Shown: positions 6,617 to 14,749, counted from the stretch's first letter. The stretch: DNA of 25,585 bases from JAGOME01 sp039812375 (GCA_039812375.1 JBDIAO010000037.1:1-25585), one strand, 5' to 3'. Program-made: numbers and translations. The notes: a model not told the origin generated them from the letters alone.

Positions 6617-7735
6617 ATGTCCCGCGACGGATCACCGTAGTGACCCTCGTCGCCCTGGTGGTCGCCGCCGTGGCCGGCTGCACCGGTGGCGGACCGGTCG
6701 GTGGGCAGGGGAGAACCGCAACATCAGCCCCGGGCACGTCGGCCTCGGCTCGCCCGCCCAGGAGCAGGCCCGCGTCGTCCCCCAGTCGAAACCGACCGAG
6801 GTGTCGCACATCTTCTACCACTCCCTCATCGTCTTCTACCACTCCCTCATCGTCGACCCCGCCCGCGCCTTCGCCCCGAGCCAGTCCGGGAGACGCGGCT
6901 ACGCGGCCTACATGGTGACCCTGCACGAGTTCCAGGCGCAGCTCGAGCAGATCCACGAGCGCGGCTACGTCCTGGTCCACCCGCAGCGCCTCGTGGCCAA
7001 GGATGCCGCCGGGGCGATGACCCCGCAGAACCCTCCGCCTGCCCCCGGGCAAGACGCCCTTGGCCCTGTCCGTCGACGACGTGAGCTACTACTCGTACAT
7101 GGACGGGGCCGGGTTCGTCTCGAACCTCGTCCTCAAGGACGGGAGGGTCACCAACACCTACGTCGACGCCCGCGGCAACATGCACTTCGGCTCCTTCGAC
7201 GTGTCGACGGTCGTCGACGACTTCGTGTGCGAGCACCCCGACTTCGCCTACCACGGCGACAAGGGAACCATCGCCCTCACCGGTTACAACGGCATCCTCG
7301 GCTACCGCAGCTCGGTGCGGGAGTAGGGCGACAGGGCGCACATGCGTGCCGAGCAGCGAGCCGCCAAGGCCGTCGCGGACGAGATGCGCTCCCAGGGGGT
7401 GGAACTTCGGGAGCCACACATGGGGCCACATCAACCTGACCACCTCGCCGCTCGGCCAGATCAGGGGCGACAGCGCACGATGGGACGAGGAGGTGCGGCC
7501 ACTGGTCGGCCCGATCGACGAGCTCATCTTCCCCTTCGGGGCGGACATCGGTGGAGCGGAGAAGTACACGATGTCCAACCCAAAGTTCGCCTTCCTGCAC
7601 GGCGAGGCGGCCTTCGACTACTTCTTCCCAATCGATGCCTCGACGTTGTTCCGGACGCAACTGACTCCGCAGTACTTCCGCCAGGCGCGGATCAACGTGG
7701 ACGGCATCTCCATGCAGCGCGAGCTGGACGGGGGC
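6617..7735 (+). pseudogene. Polysaccharide deacetylase lipoprotein, multiply broken
   Basis: The remains of a NodB-type polysaccharide deacetylase are spread over three frames. GAGGAGG (6606-6612) precedes ATG 6617, but that frame stops at 6638-6640. The lipobox segment (VTLVALVVAAVAGC) is in the next frame from 6640. The body (HIFYHSLIV...RLVAKDAAG) is in a third frame to about 7030. ALSVDDVSYYSYMDG through GYRSSVRE follows in another, ended by TAG 7324-7326. After a five-G run near 7395 the frame shifts again into FGSHTWGHINLTTS, FPFGADIGG and INVDGI. Catalytic motifs remain visible: VDD (metal/base Asp) and SHTWGH (His-x3-His). The C-terminus is lost where the convergent LtrA gene begins. 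A functional copy would be a secreted lipoprotein acting on cell-wall or extracellular glycans. Confidence 0.85.
6811..6852 (+). repeat. 21-nt tandem duplication in the deacetylase pseudogene
   Basis: The 21-nt unit starting TCTTCTACCACTCCC occurs twice back to back (6811-6831, 6832-6852), duplicating seven residues (FYHSLIV) in frame. Intact relatives appear to have one copy, so it is another mark of decay or a slippage event. Confidence 0.85.
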
Positions 7736-7741
7736 GCCAGC

Positions 7742-9004
7742 TCACGGTGTGGTGAGAGTGCGCAGCATCTCCGCGTGGCGGCGATGACCGATGGTCTCGT
7801 AGCCGATGACGGGGACGAAGCTCGCGAGCATGACGAGGAACAGGCACGCCGTCACGGGCACACCGAGCGCACTGGCGACGACCGCAGCGACCAGGAGGGC
7901 GAAGGTGCCCCCGAGCAACACCAGGTGGAAGGCGTCGAGCAGCGAGGCGAACAGGTCCTGCAGGGCGAAGACGCTGGCCAGGTAGAGCGCGACCGGCACC
8001 GCCACCGCCGCCGTCACCGCGACCGGCCCCTGGTGGCTCTCCCCCGTCAGGTACAGACCCGCGCCGTGCAGCCCGGCCCCGGTCCCGGCGATCCCGAGCA
8101 GGACCGGGATGTGCCCGTAGCCGAACAGGTAGCCACGTCGGGGCCGGTGCTCGAGCAACGTCCCGAACGGCATGAGGAAGTAGACCCACCACAGCGCGAA
8201 GGTCAGACCAATCCCCGCGAAGATCACCATCACGGCATCCGGGTCCAGGGAACCGCCGGCGAGCGCACCCCGGGAGGAGGCGACGGTCCCGACCACCCCC
8301 TCGCCGAGGGTGATGATCGCGAACGCGCCATAGCGCTCGGCGATGTGGTGCGGATGCCACGGGGTACCGTCCGCGCGCCCCTGGGTGAGTACGGGGATGA
8401 ACAGTTCGAGGGTGCCGAGCACGAGGATGGCGACGAAGGTCGGCACGAGGGCCAGGTCGACGAGCGCCAGGGCGACCCAACCAATCTGGGCCACGACGAG
8501 CCAGAGCGCGTTGCGCAGGGCGACGCGGCGATACCCGGGCGCCTGTCGGGCGGTCCGCAGCCAGAGCAGCAGCATGCCCGCCCGCATGACGACATAACCG
8601 GTGACGACGAGGCGGATATCGACGTGCTCACCCGTCTCGATGCTCGCAAAGGTGGCTGGCAGGCCGAGGGCGAGGATGACCACGCCGACCATCTGGATCA
8701 TCGTGCACAGCCGATAGGCCCAGTCGTCGGTGTCGAACGCCGAGGCGAACCAGGAGAAGTTGATCCAGCCGACGAGGATCGCGAACATTGCCAGGACGAA
8801 GCCGAGCACCCCCGACCCGAGATGCCCCTGGGCGGTGATCTCGGCGAACCGGTCTGCTGCCACCCCCACCGAGACCGCGAAGGTCAGGTCGAAGATGAGT
8901 TCCAGGGCGGATGCCGCCCGGCCCTCCTCGCCCGGATCCCGCCCCCGTATCCGCAGCAGCCGGAATGACCTGTCCCCAGGCGTGCGGACAACTGAGTCGG
9001 ACAT
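7742..9004 (-). CDS. ltrA: LtrA-family (low temperature requirement A) membrane protein
   Basis: A 420-aa polytopic membrane protein with about 10-12 hydrophobic helices. The LtrA hallmark near the N-terminus is present (SALELIFDLTFAVSVGVAADRFAE). So are the WINFSWFASAFDTDDWAYR block and, near the middle, HIAERYGAFAIITLGEGVV, a very conserved LtrA segment. Named from Listeria, where disruption reduces growth at low temperature; the biochemical activity is not known. ATG 9004 was preferred to the upstream in-frame codon at 9049 because family members begin close to the GDRSFRLLR region. The 3' end faces the broken deacetylase. Its promoter region is shared with the sugar operon, and the first operator-like site lies about 110 bp upstream, so cross-regulation is possible but unproven. 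Confidence 0.9.
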   Translation of the reverse strand: MSDSVVRTPGDRSFRLLRIRGRDPGEEGRAASALELIFDLTFAVSVGVAADRFAEITAQGHLGSGVLGFVLAMFAILVGWINFSWFASAFDTDDWAYRLCTMIQMVGVVILALGLPATFASIETGEHVDIRLVVTGYVVMRAGMLLLWLRTARQAPGYRRVALRNALWLVVAQIGWVALALVDLALVPTFVAILVLGTLELFIPVLTQGRADGTPWHPHHIAERYGAFAIITLGEGVVGTVASSRGALAGGSLDPDAVMVIFAGIGLTFALWWVYFLMPFGTLLEHRPRRGYLFGYGHIPVLLGIAGTGAGLHGAGLYLTGESHQGPVAVTAAVAVPVALYLASVFALQDLFASLLDAFHLVLLGGTFALLVAAVVASALGVPVTACLFLVMLASFVPVIGYETIGHRRHAEMLRTLTTP

Positions 9005-9112
9005 GCCCCCAAGCCTCGCCTGCCCGATCCACCGGCAGCAACACGGCATCCTCGGCGCTGAGCGCCCCGAACGAAGGGGACGCTATCCATCGTCACTTTG
9101 TTGATACATCTT

Positions 9113-9124
9113 TGGTCCGTACCA
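9113..9124. promoter_or_regulatory. GntR/HutC-type operator, site 1
   Basis: TGGTCCGTACCA, with half-sites TGGT and ACCA, is identical to site 2 at 9177-9188. It resembles the TGGTCTAGACCA core bound by DasR-like GntR/HutC regulators. The operon encodes such a regulator at 12442-13170. Site 1 lies upstream of a TTGACT -35-like hexamer (9140-9145). Confidence 0.6.
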
Positions 9125-9176
9125 GTTTCCGACAAACACTTGACTTGGCCGAGTTCATCCGCTTCACTGAGCGTAT

Positions 9177-9188
9177 TGGTCCGTACCA
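9177..9188. promoter_or_regulatory. GntR/HutC-type operator, site 2
   Basis: A second identical TGGTCCGTACCA, 64 bp from site 1, ends two bases before the GGAGG ribosome-binding site (9191-9195) of the binding-protein gene. A repressor bound here would cover the transcription start and early leader; binding to both sites would allow looping across the promoter. Confidence 0.6.
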
Positions 9189-9199
9189 AAGGAGGAAGT

Positions 9200-10549
9200 A
9201 TGAAGCGTACGTCAGTTGGGTTGTCCTCAGCTGTGGCCATTGTGACGATGGCCGGAGGACTGGCCGCCTGCTCTCCGAGCTCACCCGCAGGCAGCGGTGG
9301 TGGAGGCGAGCAAGGGTCGGGAACCGGGGCGGTCAAGATGGTCCTGTGGCCCGGACCCGAGGGTGACGCCATGGGCAAGGTCGTCGAACAGTACAACGCC
9401 CGTCAGGGCAAGACGGACAAGATCACCGTCGAGATGACCTTGCTGTCCAGGCAGGACACCTTCTCCAAGGAGGCCACTCTGATGGCCGCCAAGTCCGCGG
9501 ACCAGGACATCTACTTCGTCGCCAGCTACAACGTCGGCCAGTTCGCCGCGTCCCTGGAGCCGCTGAAGTCCATCGACGCATCCAACTACTTCCCGGTGGC
9601 GGTCGAAGGCTTGCAGTACCAGGGCAAGCAGTTCGCCCTCCCTCTCGACGTGAGCAACCACTTCCTGCTGTACCGCAAGGACCTCATCGACCCCATGGTG
9701 GCGGACCCGGCACAGAAGAGCGCCTACCAGGCGATCGCCCAGAAGGCCGTCGGGCAGCCCCTCGAGCCCAAGCCGGCCGACGAGTGGACCTGGGACGACT
9801 ACATCGCCATGTCGGCATACTTCTCCCAGGGCACGAACTCGTCCTCACCAACGAAGTACGGGACGATCTTGCAGGCCAAGAACCTGCTGTACAACACCAT
9901 GATCTGGAACGACGTGCTCTGGGGCCTCGGCGGCAGCTGGACCACCGCAGACGGCAAAGCCAACCTGAACACCCCGCAGGCGGAGAAGGCGGTCAACGTC
10001 TACGCCACGATCTACAAGAACGGATGGACCTCCCCGGACAGCTCCCAGGCGGAGTTCCCAGAGACCCAGGCCGCCCTGAAGTCTGGGAGCGCCGCGTTCG
10101 CCGTGCAGTGGTCCGCCGGGTTCGCCGAGCTCAACGACCCGGCGAAGTCCCCTGAGGTGGCTGGAAAGATCGCCATCGCACCGACGCCGGGCGGCAAGAC
10201 CCACGTGCACGCTCTCGCCGTCGCCCTGAACAAGTACTCGACAAACAAGGCCGCCGCGACCAAGTTCATGGAGTTCCTTGCCACCCCGCAGGCCATGGCC
10301 ACGTATGCCGACGCCGGCGGCATACCAGCCATGCCGCAGGTCCTGAAGGACAAGCAGAGCGTCAACCCAGCATTTGCGAGCATCGCGACCACGATCGCCA
10401 AGAACGGATATGCCGAGCCGGTCTTCCCCAAGGCGTTCCAGGCGTATTCGAGCCTCGCCGAAGACCTCAGTGGAGCCTGGGTCGGCACCGTCGATGCCAA
10501 GCAGGCCGTCCAGACTGCCAACACGAACCTGCAGTCCCTCCTCGGCTAG
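9200..10549 (+). CDS. Sugar ABC transporter substrate-binding lipoprotein
   Basis: A 449-aa extracytoplasmic binding protein of the carbohydrate (CUT1) class. The signal peptide ends in the lipobox LAAC with lipidated Cys at residue 24, followed by a Ser/Gly-rich linker. The body shows family patterns: ITVEMTLLSRQDTFSKEATLMA, the DEWTWDDYIAMS segment, and the C-terminal AATKFMEFLATPQAMATYADAGGIPA. It captures the sugar at the outer membrane face and delivers it to the permeases encoded next. ATG 9200 has a strong GGAGG 5 nt upstream, which decides the start. It is first in the operon under the two TGGTCCGTACCA sites. The downstream kinase and NanE suggest an N-acetylmannosamine or sialic-acid-type ligand, an inference from context only. 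Confidence 0.92.
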   Translation: MKRTSVGLSSAVAIVTMAGGLAACSPSSPAGSGGGGEQGSGTGAVKMVLWPGPEGDAMGKVVEQYNARQGKTDKITVEMTLLSRQDTFSKEATLMAAKSADQDIYFVASYNVGQFAASLEPLKSIDASNYFPVAVEGLQYQGKQFALPLDVSNHFLLYRKDLIDPMVADPAQKSAYQAIAQKAVGQPLEPKPADEWTWDDYIAMSAYFSQGTNSSSPTKYGTILQAKNLLYNTMIWNDVLWGLGGSWTTADGKANLNTPQAEKAVNVYATIYKNGWTSPDSSQAEFPETQAALKSGSAAFAVQWSAGFAELNDPAKSPEVAGKIAIAPTPGGKTHVHALAVALNKYSTNKAAATKFMEFLATPQAMATYADAGGIPAMPQVLKDKQSVNPAFASIATTIAKNGYAEPVFPKAFQAYSSLAEDLSGAWVGTVDAKQAVQTANTNLQSLLG

Positions 10550-10550
10550 T

Positions 10551-10583
10551 CCGGCTCCACCCCGGCTCCACCCCGGCTCTACC
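10551..10583. repeat. 11-nt triple tandem repeat after the binding-protein stop
   Basis: CCGGCTCCACC (10551-10561), CCGGCTCCACC (10562-10572) and CCGGCTCTACC (10573-10583) lie one base after the stop codon and lead into the stem-loop at 10602-10645. Confidence 0.75.
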
Positions 10584-10601
10584 CCCGACTCGACCAGCGA
10601 C

Positions 10602-10645
10602 GTGGTGGTCGAGGCCCCCACCACCAGGACGGCCTCGACCACCAC
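10602..10645 (+). promoter_or_regulatory. Intercistronic stem-loop between binding protein and permease genes
   Basis: Arms GTGGTGGTCGAGGCC (10602-10616) and GGCCTCGACCACCAC (10631-10645) pair perfectly over 15 bp around a 14-nt loop. No U-tract follows. Strong hairpins between the binding-protein and permease genes of ABC operons commonly protect the upstream mRNA and partly attenuate downstream expression, giving more binding protein than permease. Confidence 0.65.
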
Positions 10646-10667
10646 ACGCCCCGGACGAAAGACAACC

Positions 10668-11546
10668 ATGGCCGCGCATCCCGCTTCCGCACCCCGCGCC
10701 ACCCGTTGGCTGCTGGCCTCACCACTGCTCATCTTTGCCGCGATCTTCGTCGCGGTGCCGGTCTACCAAGGTGTTCAGGCGGGCTTCTTCGGGCTGACCC
10801 TCCAAGATCCGTCAGCGCCCTTTGTCGGGCTGGGCAACTTCACGACGCTGTTCTCGCGTCCTGGTTTCCTCGACGCTGCGCGGTTCACCGTCACCTTCGC
10901 CCTCATCGTCACCGTCCTCGAGACGGTCCTCGGGTTCGGCTTGGCGATGCTCCTCAACCGCAGCTTCCCGGGAAAGCGGATCATCTTCACCCTGCTGCTC
11001 ATCCCGATCATGATCGCCCCGGCGCTCCTCGGAGTGATGTTCCGCCTCCTGCTCAACGGCGACATCGGCCTGATTCCCCCACTGCTGGCCAAGCTCGGCC
11101 TACACGTCGCACTGTTCGCCCCCAACTCCGTGATCCCGCTGATCATCCTGCTGGACATCCTCCAGTGGACGTCGTTCACCTTCCTGATCATCTATGCCGG
11201 GCTGCAGTCGTTCCCGACCGATGTCCTGGAGGCCGCCAGGATCGACGGCGCCGGAGGCTGGCGCACCTTCGTGTCCATCGTCCTGCCGATCATGCAACCG
11301 GTCATCTTCGCCGCCGTCTTCCTGCGCCTCATCGACGCCATCCGCACGTTCGACGTGATCTATGTACTCACTGCGGGTGGACCGGGGACCACGACGACGA
11401 CCCTGAGCATCTACGTCTACAAGACCGCCTTCGAGTCCGGCGACTTCGGCCTGGCCGCAGCGGCCTCCACCGTCATCATGATCGTGCTCATCCCGTTGGT
11501 GCCGTTCCTCGTCAAGCGCATCACCCGACCGCAGGAGGGCTCATGA
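10668..11546 (+). CDS. Sugar ABC transporter permease 1 (MalF/LacF-like)
   Basis: A 292-aa inner-membrane permease with six transmembrane helices. The first helix (WLLASPLLIFAAIFVAVPVYQG) and PFVGLGNFTTLF are typical of the MalF/UgpA-like partner. The EAA loop EAARIDGAGGWRTFVSIVLPIMQP contacts the ATPase. ATG 10668 begins the standard N-terminus; the open frame extends upstream through the stem-loop but that part is not protein-like. No strong Shine-Dalgarno is visible (CGAAAGAC upstream). The gene ends in ATGA, overlapping the second permease by 4 nt. It forms the transport channel with the second permease. Confidence 0.93.
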   Translation: MAAHPASAPRATRWLLASPLLIFAAIFVAVPVYQGVQAGFFGLTLQDPSAPFVGLGNFTTLFSRPGFLDAARFTVTFALIVTVLETVLGFGLAMLLNRSFPGKRIIFTLLLIPIMIAPALLGVMFRLLLNGDIGLIPPLLAKLGLHVALFAPNSVIPLIILLDILQWTSFTFLIIYAGLQSFPTDVLEAARIDGAGGWRTFVSIVLPIMQPVIFAAVFLRLIDAIRTFDVIYVLTAGGPGTTTTTLSIYVYKTAFESGDFGLAAAASTVIMIVLIPLVPFLVKRITRPQEGS

Positions 11547-12445
11547 CTGCCGTCGCCCAGAGCAGTTCCCCCGGTTCCCCTGGTTCCCCCGGTTCTGCCA
11601 CCGGACAGGTCGGGCCTCGGCCTGGGCGGCGCCACCCCCGTGGCTGGGCGTTCACTGTGGCCGCTGGCCTGGTCGCCGTCCTGGTCAACATCCCCTGGCT
11701 CAACGCCGTCCTGACCAGCGTCAAGACCGATGGCGACATCAGCCGGGGGGCCCTGACCTCGTTCACCCCGACGCTCACTCACTACGCGAACTCCCTCGGG
11801 GCCGCGGGCTACAACTTCCCCAAGTTCTTCTTCAACTCGATCGTCATCGCCCTCGGCGCGGTCGTCCTCGTCCTGCTCATCGCCGTACCGAGCACCTACG
11901 CAGCCATCCGCCTCGGCTTCGCCGAGCGCTGGATCGCCAATGTCTCCAGCGGATTGCGCCTACTCCCGGCGATCTTCTTCGCCGTCCCCTACTTCCTGCT
12001 CATGTCCAACCTGCACCTGCTGGACACCCTGCCCGGCCTGATCTTCGCCAACACCTTCCTCAATCTGCCGCTGGGCATCATCCTGCTCAGCGCCGGGTTC
12101 CGGGATATCCCGCAGGAGGTGGAGGAGGCCGCCTGGGTCGACGGTGCCGGCACCGTGCGAACTCTCACCTCGGTCGTCGTCCCCATGCTCGCCCCCTCGT
12201 TGGTCGCGGTGGCCGTCCTGGTCTTCATCTTCTCGTGGAACGACTACCTGTTCGCCCTCGTCTTGTCCTCCTCCAACGCCACCCCGGTCACCCTCGGGGC
12301 GGCGAACTTCGTGACGAGCACCGGCATCCGCTGGGGGGACATCTCAGCCGCTACGGTGTTGTCCACTCTGCCGCCGATCCTGTTCGCGGTGTTCGCGCAG
12401 CGGTATCTCGTCAGCGGCCTGTCCTCAGGAGCAGTCAAGGGATGA
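11543..12445 (+). CDS. Sugar ABC transporter permease 2 (MalG/LacG-like)
   Basis: A 300-aa inner-membrane permease and heterodimer partner of the upstream permease. The N-terminus is cytosolic and Ser/Gly/Pro-rich (SSSPGSPGSPGSA). Six helices follow, with the EAA loop EEAAWVDGAGTVRTLTSVVVPMLAP and the MalG-like SWNDYLFALVL motif. ATG 11543 overlaps the upstream stop by 4 nt (GGAGGG upstream within the preceding gene), and the 3' end overlaps the GntR gene by 4 nt. No ABC ATPase gene follows, unlike many such operons, so the pair probably uses a shared MsiK-type ATPase encoded elsewhere (a known arrangement in actinobacteria). Confidence 0.93.
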   Translation: MTAVAQSSSPGSPGSPGSATGQVGPRPGRRHPRGWAFTVAAGLVAVLVNIPWLNAVLTSVKTDGDISRGALTSFTPTLTHYANSLGAAGYNFPKFFFNSIVIALGAVVLVLLIAVPSTYAAIRLGFAERWIANVSSGLRLLPAIFFAVPYFLLMSNLHLLDTLPGLIFANTFLNLPLGIILLSAGFRDIPQEVEEAAWVDGAGTVRTLTSVVVPMLAPSLVAVAVLVFIFSWNDYLFALVLSSSNATPVTLGAANFVTSTGIRWGDISAATVLSTLPPILFAVFAQRYLVSGLSSGAVKG

Positions 12446-13170
12446 CCCTCTCATCGACCACCCCTCGGCCCGAAGCGCCGAAGTACGAGCAGGTCGCGGC
12501 GGCCCTGGAGACTCGGATCAGGCGCCTGCAACCTCACGACGAACTGCCGACCGAGCGGGAACTCCTCCGGGAGTATGCCGTCAGCCGGACCACCATCCGA
12601 CACGCCATCAGCCTCCTGCAGCGCCAGGGCCTGCTCTACAAGATCCAGGGCTCTGGGACCTACGTAGCCGACCCCGCCGTCGTCGCCAAGACGGTCAGGT
12701 TGACCAGCTTCTCGCAGGACATGCAGCAGCGCGGACTCAGGCCCTCGAGTGTGACCCTGGGCGTCACCGACGTCGCCGCGTCGCCAACGCTCGCGGCCGA
12801 GCTGGACGTCCCGGCCGGAGCCGCCCTCGTGGTGCTCGACCGTCTGCGCCTGGCCGACGACCAGCCCATGGCGCTCGAGCACATCTATCTCGTGCGCTCG
12901 GTGATGGGCGGCGTCGAACTCGATCCCACCCAATCCCTGTATGAGCAGCTCACCAGCGCCGGAATCGTCATCGACCGGGCGACGCAGACCGTCGATGCCG
13001 TCAACCTCGACGCGCGTCAGGCCAGGCTCCTCGAGCAGGCGGTCGGGGCCGCTGCGATCCGCGCCCGCCGGGTCACGTACACCGATCGCGGTGTCCCCTT
13101 CGAACATGCGGAGACGATCTATCGCGGCGACCGGTACAGCTTCGAGTTCAGCGTGGGGGTGACTTTGTGA
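12442..13170 (+). CDS. GntR-family regulator, HutC/UTRA subfamily (DasR-like)
   Basis: A 242-aa regulator. Residues about 13-78 form the GntR winged helix (YEQVAAALETRIRR, ELPTERELLREYAVSRTTIRHAI, QGSGTYVADP). Residues about 90-235 are a UTRA ligand-binding domain (LTSFSQDMQQRGLRPSS, DRLRLADDQPMALEHIYL, FEHAETIYRGDRYSFEF). HutC/UTRA members such as DasR and NagR respond to amino-sugar phosphates and bind TGGT...ACCA dyads, matching the two sites before the operon. It is co-translated inside the operon by 4-nt overlaps on both sides, an autoregulatory layout. The likely effector is ManNAc-6-P or GlcNAc-6-P, inferred from the two enzyme genes that follow. Confidence 0.92.
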   Translation: MTLSSTTPRPEAPKYEQVAAALETRIRRLQPHDELPTERELLREYAVSRTTIRHAISLLQRQGLLYKIQGSGTYVADPAVVAKTVRLTSFSQDMQQRGLRPSSVTLGVTDVAASPTLAAELDVPAGAALVVLDRLRLADDQPMALEHIYLVRSVMGGVELDPTQSLYEQLTSAGIVIDRATQTVDAVNLDARQARLLEQAVGAAAIRARRVTYTDRGVPFEHAETIYRGDRYSFEFSVGVTL

Positions 13171-14078
13171 CCATCCTGGCCGTCGACATCGGTGGCACCA
13201 AGATCGCAGCAGCACGCGTACGGGACGACGGAGAGGTCGACAGTTCCGTCGCCACGGCCGCTACCCCGGCTGACCAGGGCCCGATGAGCCTCGTCGGGGC
13301 GGTCATCCGGGTCCTCGAGAGCCTCGAGAGCTCGGACGTCGACCTGCTCGCTGTCGCCAGCGCGGGTGTCATCGACACCGATACCGGCACGGTGCGTGCG
13401 GCCACGAGCAGCATCAGTGACTGGATCGGGTTCCCGCTGCGCGACCGGCTACAGGACGCGACCGGATGGCGCACCGTAGTGCTCGGCGACGGACAGGCCC
13501 ACGGCATCGGTGAGGCCCACTACGGCACGGGTCGCGGGCACCGGTCAGTCGTCGTCCTGGCCGTGGGAACCGGCATCGGCGGGGCGTTCGTCCAGGACGG
13601 GCGCCCCCTGCTCGGCGCCCATCACGCCGGCGGGCACTTCGGGCACCTGCCTGTCCCGCAGGCCGTGGGTATGGCCTGCTTCTGCGGGTCGACGGGCCAT
13701 CTCGAGGCCATCGGCAGCGGCGCCGGGGTGCTCCAGCAGTATCGGGTGCGCAGTGGCAACCACAGCGTCACGACGACCCGTGAGGTTTTCGACCGCGCCG
13801 GGACCGACGCCGCCGCCGCCGCGGTGGTCCACCAGTCCGGTGCTGCCGTGGGGACGGCCGCCGCCGGGCTGGTCAACGCCTTCGACCCGGAGATCGTCAT
13901 CGTCACGGGGGGTGTCGCCCGCACCGACGATGCCTGGGCGATGAGCCTGCACGCGGCATACGCTCAGGGCGTCATGCCCTACCTGGCCGCGACCCCGGTA
14001 GTGATCACCCAGTCCCACGGGCTGACCGCCCTGCAAGGAGTGGCCCACCACGCCAGGGTCAGCTGCGGGACGACATGA
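13167..14078 (+). CDS. nanK: ROK-family sugar kinase, probable N-acetylmannosamine kinase
   Basis: A 303-aa ROK kinase. It has the N-terminal phosphate-binding loop DIGGTK (7-12) and the second nucleotide motif AVGTGIGGAF. The catalytic Asp is D108 in the LGDGQAHGIGE motif, where most ROK kinases have ND. The zinc-binding region reads GGHFGHLPV...CFCGSTGHLE, so the usual third Cys of CxCGxxGC is His. GTG 13167 overlaps the GntR stop (GTGA), and the stop overlaps NanE (ATGA). Because the partner gene is ManNAc-6-phosphate epimerase, the expected reaction is ATP-dependent phosphorylation of ManNAc. ROK sequences alone do not define the sugar, so specificity rests on context. Confidence 0.85.
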   Translation: MTILAVDIGGTKIAAARVRDDGEVDSSVATAATPADQGPMSLVGAVIRVLESLESSDVDLLAVASAGVIDTDTGTVRAATSSISDWIGFPLRDRLQDATGWRTVVLGDGQAHGIGEAHYGTGRGHRSVVVLAVGTGIGGAFVQDGRPLLGAHHAGGHFGHLPVPQAVGMACFCGSTGHLEAIGSGAGVLQQYRVRSGNHSVTTTREVFDRAGTDAAAAAVVHQSGAAVGTAAAGLVNAFDPEIVIVTGGVARTDDAWAMSLHAAYAQGVMPYLAATPVVITQSHGLTALQGVAHHARVSCGTT

Positions 14079-14749
14079 GGGCCCACCCGCTCGAGACCCT
14101 GAAGGGCGCTCTCGTCGTCTCCTGCCAGGCGTATCCAGGCGAACCCATGCGTGATCCGCACGTCATGGCTGCGGTCGCAGCGGCCGTCGCGGCGGGAGGG
14201 GCCGCCGGGATCCGCGCCCAGGGGATCGAGGACCTTGTCGCCATCACGCACGCCGTGGACCTACCACTCATCGGGCTGATCAAGAAGGGCGTCGACGGCG
14301 TGTTCATCACCCCGACCCTGTCCGATTGCGCCGCAGTTGCTGCCGCCGGAGCGGACATCGTCGCCCTCGACGGCACCACCCGTCCCCGCCCCGACGGAAG
14401 CACCCTCGCTGAGTGCATCGCCGAGATCCACCATCGCGGGCGTCTGGCGATGGCCGACTGCGCCACCGTGCAGGATGCCGTCGCCAGCGCCGAGGCCGGA
14501 GCGGACTGCATCGGCACCACCCTGGCCGGCTACACACCCGACCGGGTGACAACGGTGGGTCCGGACTTCGCCCTGCTCAGCGAACTCGTGGCTGCGCTGC
14601 CCATCCCGATCCTCGCCGAGGGCCGGATAAGGAATCCCGACGATGCCGCCCACGCCCTCGCTCTCGGCGCGCACGCCGTAGTCGTCGGCACGGCCATCAC
14701 CCACCCCACATCGATCACCGCTCTCTTCGTCGCGGCCTTGTCGCGCTGA
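14075..14749 (+). CDS. nanE: N-acetylmannosamine-6-phosphate 2-epimerase
   Basis: A 224-aa TIM-barrel enzyme converting ManNAc-6-P to GlcNAc-6-P in amino-sugar catabolism. Family motifs run in order: GALVVSCQAYPGEPM, GIRAQGIEDLVAI (most members have RANG or RANS), LPLIGLIKK with the catalytic Lys, ITPTLSD, ADIVALDGTTRPRP, MADCATVQDA, ADCIGTTLAGYT, ILAEGRI with the active-site Glu, and AVVVGTAITHPTSIT. ATG 14075 overlaps the kinase stop by 4 nt; it is the last gene of the operon. GlcNAc-6-P would then need NagA and NagB, which are not in the window. Identification is strong because the motif order and length agree throughout. Confidence 0.93.
   Translation: MRAHPLETLKGALVVSCQAYPGEPMRDPHVMAAVAAAVAAGGAAGIRAQGIEDLVAITHAVDLPLIGLIKKGVDGVFITPTLSDCAAVAAAGADIVALDGTTRPRPDGSTLAECIAEIHHRGRLAMADCATVQDAVASAEAGADCIGTTLAGYTPDRVTTVGPDFALLSELVAALPIPILAEGRIRNPDDAAHALALGAHAVVVGTAITHPTSITALFVAALSR

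Noticed and set aside
7346..8968. 540-codon plus-strand frame after the deacetylase fragment
   Set aside because: Only its first part (to about 7735) is deacetylase-like; the remainder is antisense to the LtrA gene, with a charged, repetitive translation.
10706..12445. 579-codon frame beginning inside permease 1
   Set aside because: Its first half is an out-of-frame reading of permease 1; only the part from ATG 11543 is a real protein (permease 2).
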